Positions 6,402-8,217 of a stretch of 8,217 nt of DNA are shown here, in pieces. The notes under the pieces were generated by a model. The model worked only from the letters and a program-made list of their open reading frames with translations, searched no databases and was not told the DNA's origin. The stretch's first letter is position 1. Every line of letters begins with the position of its first letter. A program made the translations under genes and the position numbers. Origin of the DNA: Patescibacteria group bacterium (GTDB lineage: Bacteria > Patescibacteria > UBA1384 > JAMDBS01); NCBI GenBank assembly GCA_023487325.1, contig JAMDBS010000003.1, forward strand, positions 1 through 8,217. Direction: 5' to 3'.

Positions 6402-6430
6402 ATAATGACAATGTTTATTGGTTTTGTCAA
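6402..6430 (-). promoter_or_regulatory. Promoter of the cysteine-rich gene
   Basis: On the minus strand TTGACA (6425-6430, perfect) and CATTAT (6402-6407, 4/6) are 17 nt apart. The predicted start leaves a leader of about 35 nt ending in GGGAGGT and the ATG at 6360. Confidence 0.65.
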
Positions 6431-6492
6431 CCCCAAGAATAGGAATTTTGAAAAAGTATCTTATAGTTCTGCCGAGCAAAAGAATTGACAAT

Positions 6493-6546
6493 AAATGCGA
6501 AGATATTAAGAAAAAAGATCTCAGAAGACAAAGGGAAAGAGAATAG
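6493..6546 (+). pseudogene. Fossil smpB 3' end (last 17 codons)
   Basis: The reading frame K-C-E-D-I-K-K-K-D-L-R-R-Q-R-E-R-E-stop (TAG 6544-6546) aligns with the SmpB tail K-R-E-D-I-K-K-K-D-L-K-R-Q-R-E-R-G. At DNA level 6493-6541 is 44/49 identical to 4792-4840. Nothing SmpB-like precedes it and there is no start, so it is a remnant. It points towards ssrA and is followed by a terminator, the arrangement expected for a functional smpB converging on ssrA. Two of the differences change an amino acid within the aligned 16 codons (R to C, K to R). Confidence 0.85.
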
Positions 6547-6555
6547 AGTAGCAAC

Positions 6556-6588
6556 AAAAAATCATCAGAACAATTCTGGTGATTTTTT
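6556..6588. terminator. Bidirectional terminator beside the smpB fossil
   Basis: AAAAAATCATCAG pairs with CTGGTGATTTTTT (13 bp, one mismatch or G-U) around AACAATT. It is symmetric, with T-runs on both strands. It follows the smpB fossil on + and the duplicated ssrA CCA end on -. Confidence 0.8.
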
Positions 6589-6621
6589 GGTGGAGCTGAG
6601 GGGAGATTAGCACCAACTCGG
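6579..6621. repeat. 43-bp imperfect inverted repeat around ssrA, copy 1
   Basis: This unit consists of the terminator arm GTGATTTTTT, 13 nt of the duplicated ssrA end, and a 20-nt flank (GGAGATTAGCACCAACTCGG). It matches the reverse complement of 7284-7326 without gaps, at 10/10, 6/13 and 19/20 positions. Confidence 0.75.
6588..6605. repeat. tmRNA 3'-end direct repeat, copy 2
   Basis: TGGTGGAGCTGAGGGGAG is identical to 6765-6782, the CCA end and T-arm strand of ssrA, 177 bp away in the same orientation. The similarity continues into the flank if two single-base insertions are allowed. Duplicated ssrA 3' ends are the usual mark of tyrosine-recombinase integration at this gene. Confidence 0.85.
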
Positions 6622-6714
6622 AAACCCACGGTTTTCCGACGTTCGCCAGAGGCGACCTGCCTTCCTCCACGGGGAAACAGTTGTTTTCCCGACCCCTTTC
6701 GTGGTGCAACTCCC
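6588..6714 (-). ncRNA. Candidate structured RNA ending in a copy of the tmRNA CCA end
   Basis: Read on the minus strand, this 127-nt stretch has the features of a folded RNA. Its 5' GGGAGTTGCACCA pairs with TGGTGCTAATCTCCC (13 bp, two bulged bases). Three further hairpins lie inside: GGGAAAAC/GTTTCCC at about 6672-6690, TCGCC/GGCGA at 6643-6655, and CGGAAAACC/GGTTTCCG at 6619-6638. The 3' end CAGCTCCACCA is identical to that of tmRNA, and GGAGTTG (6713-6707) could pair with CAGCTCC as an acceptor stem, competing with the first helix. The T-arm equivalent is broken by two extra T's, so it is not a normal tRNA-like domain. A terminator follows directly. It is much less AT-rich than its surroundings. 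No promoter of its own is evident, and I recognise no known RNA family. It may be an RNA gene, a decayed tmRNA derivative or an element end. Confidence 0.4.
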
Positions 6715-6731
6715 AATTCTATCCAAACAAC

Positions 6732-6758
6732 AAATGCCCAGGGTAAACCTGAGCATTT
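6732..6758 (-). terminator. tmRNA terminator
   Basis: On the minus strand AAATGCTCAGG pairs with CCTGGGCATTT (11 bp with one U-G) just after the CCA end of ssrA. A T-rich tail (TGTTGTTTGG) follows. On the + strand the same pair would be a C-A mismatch, which supports minus-strand use. Confidence 0.75.
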
Positions 6759-6764
6759 CTTGTC

Positions 6765-6782
6765 TGGTGGAGCTGAGGGGAG
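6765..6782. repeat. tmRNA 3'-end direct repeat, copy 1 (inside ssrA)
   Basis: This is the functional copy of the 18-bp sequence repeated at 6588-6605. It covers the CCA end, the acceptor 3' strand and the T-stem 3' strand. Confidence 0.85.
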
Positions 6783-7127
6783 TTGCACCCCTGTCCAAAC
6801 ATTCGAACATTTAATCCTTTTTATCCCGATTTTTACATCGGGAAATGAAAGTGAAGTGTCTTGGTTTGTCTTTGGATCGGCTACTAAGACTATCTAACCG
6901 AACCGCAATCTGATTTATTTCGCCTATCTCTACCAGTCAGACTCCAATAAAGTAGACGTCCTTAGAATTTAAGCTAAGGAGAATGAAGGAGTCAAGGAAG
7001 CAAAAGCTCCCTTTACCTTCTCAACTAATTTTGCAATTAGAAGTTGATATTTTTTTAACGAGTAAATATCAAATCTCGACTTTCAGATTAAATGTTTTAA
7101 AATGCCTGTCGAAGCTAATACAGCCCC
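6765..7127 (-). ncRNA. ssrA: Transfer-messenger RNA (tmRNA)
   Basis: This 363-nt tmRNA has an acceptor stem GGGGCTG (from 7127) pairing with CAGCTCC, including the G3-U pair read by alanyl-tRNA synthetase, then the discriminator A and an encoded CCA (6765-6767). The T-arm is AGGGG-TGCAACT-CCCCT. Pseudoknot 1 is visible: 7075-7078 with 7059-7062, interleaved with 7064-7072 and 7044-7052. The tag frame starts at GCA (7032-7034) and ends at TAA (6969-6971). It encodes 21 residues, beginning AKLVEKVKG and ending TPSFSLA; the stop lies in the loop of helix 5 (6960-6965 with 6974-6979). It rescues stalled ribosomes with SmpB. The T-loop has G where most tRNAs have U55. The tag ends in SLA rather than the common LAA. 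It has its own promoter and terminator. Confidence 0.96.
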
Positions 7128-7187
7128 GCCCGAAACACAAACTTGTTGATGTTGCAGACGCGACTGTTTAACTTTATTCAATTTACA

Positions 7188-7217
7188 ATTATACCGTGAA
7201 CTAACCCAAAATGTCAA
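7188..7217 (-). promoter_or_regulatory. Consensus promoter of ssrA
   Basis: On the minus strand a perfect TTGACA (7212-7217) and a perfect TATAAT (7188-7193) are separated by 18 nt. The predicted start near 7181 gives a precursor with about 54 nt of 5' leader before the mature G at 7127, to be removed by RNase P. Confidence 0.88.
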
Positions 7218-7283
7218 TGCATGCTTATTTAAGATAAAAAAAACTGATTCCTGATGAGTGAAAATTATTTAAATTACTGATTC

Positions 7284-7326
7284 CCGAGTTGGTTCTAATC
7301 TCCGCTTATTTTTATCAAAAAATCAC
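7284..7326. repeat. 43-bp imperfect inverted repeat around ssrA, copy 2
   Basis: CCGAGTTGGTTCTAATCTCC (7284-7303) is a 19/20 match to the reverse complement of 6602-6621. The following 13 nt are an AT-drifted counterpart of the ssrA end, with mostly G-to-A-type changes when read on the minus strand. AAAAAATCAC then matches the terminator arm. A short direct repeat (7243-7254 and 7276-7287, 11/12) lies just before it. The rest of 7218-7389 is AT-rich and shows no gene. Confidence 0.7.
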
Positions 7327-7353
7327 TTTATAAAATAATTGAAATGATTTTTT
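7317..7353 (-). terminator. Terminator of the peptidase gene
   Basis: On the minus strand AAAAAATCATTT pairs with AAGTGATTTTTT (one U-G) around a 13-nt AT-rich loop, downstream of the stop at 7390. Its distal arm belongs to the inverted repeat 7284-7326. Confidence 0.6.
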
Positions 7354-7389
7354 TATTAATTAAATTAAGAGGAAGGTACTAATTGAATT

Positions 7390-8022
7390 TTAGATCGAGC
7401 TTAAATTGTATATTAAATCATAAAATTTTGGAAATTCTTTTTTTATTTGTTTGAGAATAACCAACTCAGAAACATTGAATTTGTTTGACAAATCAGAAAT
7501 AATAATTTGAATATCAGAAGTCGTTAACTTGCCAATACTCCCCTTTTCTTTAATTAAATTACGTAATGTCGTTGTAAATATTTGTCTAGGTAACAAAAGA
7601 TATCCTGCTAATGTATATGCTTGAAACTCCAATCTCTTTATTTCAGTCAATGTTAATGTTTTTTGGAAATCAAGATATTTCTCAAAATCAGTGATGTTTT
7701 CTTCAATATAAAATTTTTTATGGAGTAGATAATGGGAAAGCTCATGTGCATATGAAAAACGACATCTATTATTTTTAGGATGATCGTAAATATGCTTGTC
7801 AATAAAAATCCGGCTTTCCTCACCATCTGTAGCAAAATACGAATCTACGTCAAAATTCATTTTTATATCTGGTATAGGGCAAACTTTTATTTTTAAAATA
7901 ACTTCAACTATGTTTTCAATATCGACCGGTATTCTATCTATTTTGCAACCTTCTAATAATTTATTGGCAATTGCAGCGAGTTGGTCAATATTGATATTTT
8001 TAATTCTGCATATTTCCGTCAT
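7390..8022 (-). CDS. ImmA/IrrE-family (M78) metallopeptidase
   Basis: This 210-residue protein has the zinc-protease motif HELSH (93-97, HExxH) inside RFSYAHELSHYLLH. A downstream EFQAYTLAGYLLLP (132-145) supplies the third ligand candidate Glu132 and the LLLP typical of the family. Known members (ImmA of ICEBs1, IrrE/DdrO systems) cleave a partner XRE-type repressor after stress. It overlaps the upstream partial gene by 23 nt, as such pairs often do. I place the start at 8022 (MTEIC) because GGGGAGGG lies about 8 nt upstream; an ATG at 8040 would have almost no SD. A terminator follows. The target is presumably the upstream regulator, which is an inference. Confidence 0.88.
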   Translation of the reverse strand: MTEICRIKNINIDQLAAIANKLLEGCKIDRIPVDIENIVEVILKIKVCPIPDIKMNFDVDSYFATDGEESRIFIDKHIYDHPKNNRCRFSYAHELSHYLLHKKFYIEENITDFEKYLDFQKTLTLTEIKRLEFQAYTLAGYLLLPRQIFTTTLRNLIKEKGSIGKLTTSDIQIIISDLSNKFNVSELVILKQIKKEFPKFYDLIYNLSSI

Positions 8023-8217
8023 CCCTGCTTCCCTCCCCATCTCTAATTATTTGTAAAAGTTTTTTAATATCTTCTTTTGTCATTTTTTTATTTCGCAATG
8101 TTCTATAAAACGCCGGCAGAAAACTTACCAGGTTCGGATTGTCTTTTGTTATGTCTTCGGGTAATTTATTTTTACTTATAGCCGCGAGATCAAAAAAATG
8201 ACAAAAGAAGATATTAA
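8000..8217 (-). CDS. C-terminal part of a small gene upstream of the ImmA-like peptidase, probably an HTH regulator
   Basis: The frame is open to the window edge and stops at 8000-8002. The visible part includes DLAAISKNKLPEDITKD, then LPAFYRTLRNKKMTKEDIKK, and ends GNMQN. It is hydrophilic and helix-rich, resembling the tail of XRE-type regulators, but the helix-turn-helix itself would lie outside the window, so the assignment rests mainly on pairing with an ImmA-like gene. The first eight visible residues (8194-8217) come from an inverted copy of the MTKEDIK coding DNA and are suspect. It overlaps the peptidase start, which suggests translational coupling. Confidence 0.5.
   Translation of the reverse strand, partial: NIFFCHFFDLAAISKNKLPEDITKDNPNLVSFLPAFYRTLRNKKMTKEDIKKLLQIIRDGEGSRDDGNMQN
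8064..8089. repeat. 26-bp perfect inverted repeat, inner arm
   Basis: This arm is the exact reverse complement of 8192-8217. It codes for MTKEDIK on the minus strand within the partial regulator-like gene. Confidence 0.9.
8192..8217. repeat. 26-bp perfect inverted repeat, outer arm at the window edge
   Basis: This is the exact reverse complement of 8064-8089, ending on the last base of the window. It may continue beyond the edge. Confidence 0.9.

Noticed and set aside
6588..6714. The CCA-ended segment as an ordinary tRNA or as bacterial SRP RNA
   Set aside because: The T-arm cannot form (TGGTG against CCCCT has mismatches), no D-arm or anticodon arm fits, and the GGAAGG and CAGGTC pieces that recall SRP RNA occur in the wrong order.
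6306..6810. Open frames on the minus strand across 6306-6810 that could be taken for proteins
   Set aside because: They run through the tmRNA 3' end, terminators and hairpin-rich RNA-like segment, lack an SD and show no protein-like conservation; they are by-products of structured RNA sequence.
7251..7270. CTGATGAGTGAAA, resembling a hammerhead ribozyme core
   Set aside because: The required stem II between CTGATGA and GAAA is missing and no NUH cleavage-site helix can be formed around it.
1..8217. CRISPR array
   Set aside because: No regularly spaced direct repeats with unique spacers are present; the AACTG repeats are short, irregular and inverted.

Overview
The window reads as an AT-rich, compact stretch of a small-genome bacterium, most likely a member of the Candidate Phyla Radiation (Patescibacteria). 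This rests on gene content (a ThyX-based thymidylate module with a CoaE-like P-loop kinase, a bS23-type four-helix-bundle gene with AACTG-type flanks, a short SmpB), tight spacing and many strong Rho-independent terminators. TGA is used as a stop (smpB), so the UGA=Gly code of Absconditabacteria/Gracilibacteria is not in use. The lineage call is an inference.

Layout. (1) 1-735, + strand: 3' part of a HAD-superfamily phosphatase, closed by a strong hairpin. (2) 828-3855, - strand: two transcription units for dTTP supply. tmk (own promoter and terminator) comes first. A second promoter, whose -35 sits in the tmk terminator U-tract, then drives a P-loop (deoxy)nucleotide-kinase-like gene, a dCMP deaminase, dut and thyX, packed with overlaps. 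Together they make dUMP (from dCMP and dUTP), methylate it to dTMP and phosphorylate it to dTDP. (3) 3933-4851, + strand: a four-helix-bundle (bS23-like) gene between inverted AACTG-type repeats, directly in front of smpB; smpB itself has a ~25-codon in-frame insertion that looks derived from the same kind of element. (4) 4915-6360, - strand: an unrecognised 481-residue protein with three Cys4 zinc-ribbon-like sites and its own good promoter. (5) 6493-7326: the trans-translation RNA locus. The genuine tmRNA gene (ssrA, 6765-7127, - strand, consensus promoter) encodes a 21-residue tag. Downstream of it lie a second copy of the tmRNA CCA end attached to a hairpin-rich 127-nt segment, a terminator, and a fossil of the smpB 3' end. 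(6) 7390-8217, - strand: an ImmA/IrrE-type metallopeptidase preceded by the C-terminal part of an overlapping partner gene, probably its HTH regulator.

The most interesting signal is the repeat architecture around the two trans-translation genes. The 3' ends of both smpB and ssrA exist twice, and the second copies sit next to each other as a miniature convergent smpB/terminator/ssrA junction at 6493-6614. The 1.65 kb between the smpB 3'-end copies carries only the cysteine-rich gene. A further 43-bp inverted copy of the terminator/ssrA-end/flank unit lies on the other side of ssrA. This looks like the scar of insertion, duplication or inversion at the smpB-ssrA junction. No recombinase gene is visible here.
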